Positions 5,171 to 5,288 of a DNA stretch of 5,288 nt are shown piece after piece (positions within the stretch are counted from its first letter, which is position 1; each line of letters begins with the position of its first letter). A model generated the notes under the pieces. The model ran no database searches. It worked only from the letters and a program-made list of their open reading frames with translations, and was not told the DNA's origin. Both the position numbers and the translations under genes were made by a program. Origin of the DNA: MWH-TA3 sp044353905 (GTDB taxonomy: Bacteria > Actinomycetota > Actinomycetes > Actinomycetales > Microbacteriaceae); the NCBI GenBank assembly GCA_044353905.1, contig JBILBA010000037.1, forward strand, positions 1 through 5,288. The letters are read 5' to 3'.

Positions 5171-5175
5171 GTGAA
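5166..5175. promoter_or_regulatory. TTCACGTGAA palindrome over the purD start
   Basis: A perfect 10-bp palindrome spans the predicted transcription and translation start of purD. Protein bound here would block initiation, but short palindromes occur by chance and no cognate regulator is identified. Confidence 0.22.
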
Positions 5176-5288
5176 GATACTCGTGATTGGGTCGGGTGCC
5201 AGAGAGCACGCCATCGTCAACGCACTGTTGCGTGACACGACCGCCCACGAGATTGTGGTCGCCCCCGGGAACGCCGGGATTGCCGATG
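5171..5288 (+). CDS. purD: Phosphoribosylamine-glycine ligase (GAR synthetase), N-terminal fragment (runs off right edge)
   Basis: Only 39 codons are visible. The sequence opens MKILVIGSGAREHAIVNALL, the nearly invariant N-terminus of PurD (usual form VLVVGxGGREHA), and continues to VVAPGNAGIAD (29-39), also a family hallmark. PurD joins glycine to phosphoribosylamine using ATP, step 2 of purine synthesis, consuming the product of the PurF encoded nearby. The usual GGREHA reads GAREHA here. GTG at 5171 is fixed by this N-terminal match. Only 29 bp separate it from the divergent SCP-type gene, so the two promoters must overlap or interlock. Confidence 0.95.
   Translation, partial: MKILVIGSGAREHAIVNALLRDTTAHEIVVAPGNAGIAD

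Noticed and set aside
1..5288. Mobile element, CRISPR array, tRNA or rRNA
   Set aside because: No transposase, long repeats, spaced repeats, cloverleaf or rRNA-like stretch was seen; the purF anomaly leaves no visible mobile-element trace.

Overview
The window reads as an actinobacterial chromosome segment, most likely Microbacteriaceae or a close Micrococcales relative (inference). The signs are moderately high GC, GTG starts, a DUF3073 protein, an actinobacterial 'SCP ortholog' protein, and -10 hexamers placed so that transcripts would begin at the start codon. It is a housekeeping purine locus (purM, purF, start of purD) beside a drug/ion-resistance cluster. No rRNA, tRNA, CRISPR, IS element or phage gene was seen, and no gene-free stretch exceeds about 100 bases.

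Left part (1-1525): two divergent two-gene units share a 74-bp intergenic region. Leftward, a stand-alone TipAS-type drug-binding domain protein is joined by an ATGA stop/start overlap to an RND-family transporter that runs off the left edge. Rightward, two CrcB/Fluc fluoride channel subunits are also joined by an ATGA overlap; this is the paired-subunit arrangement of heteromeric Fluc channels.

Centre (1526-3011): a small DUF3073 gene converges on purM, and their 3' ends overlap by 13 bp inside a perfect 6-bp-arm inverted repeat. purM (AIR synthetase) is transcribed leftward, apparently as a leaderless mRNA. It is divergent from purF across a 94-bp region that holds a candidate purF promoter and a CGATG/CATCG palindrome.

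Right part (3012-5288): purF (amidophosphoribosyltransferase) runs rightward and meets, stop codon against stop codon, a leftward pair: an SCP-type protein followed 4 nt later by a small two-helix membrane protein. purD (GAR synthetase) starts divergently from the SCP gene and runs off the right edge.

PurF, PurD and PurM catalyse steps 1, 2 and 5 of de novo IMP synthesis. Two features stand out. PurF is of the E. coli type: no propeptide, and three of the four Fe-S ligand cysteines of the Bacillus type are absent. Its orientation is also opposite to that expected from the common actinobacterial order SCP-purF-purM with a convergent DUF3073 gene. Together these suggest that purF was replaced or flipped in place.
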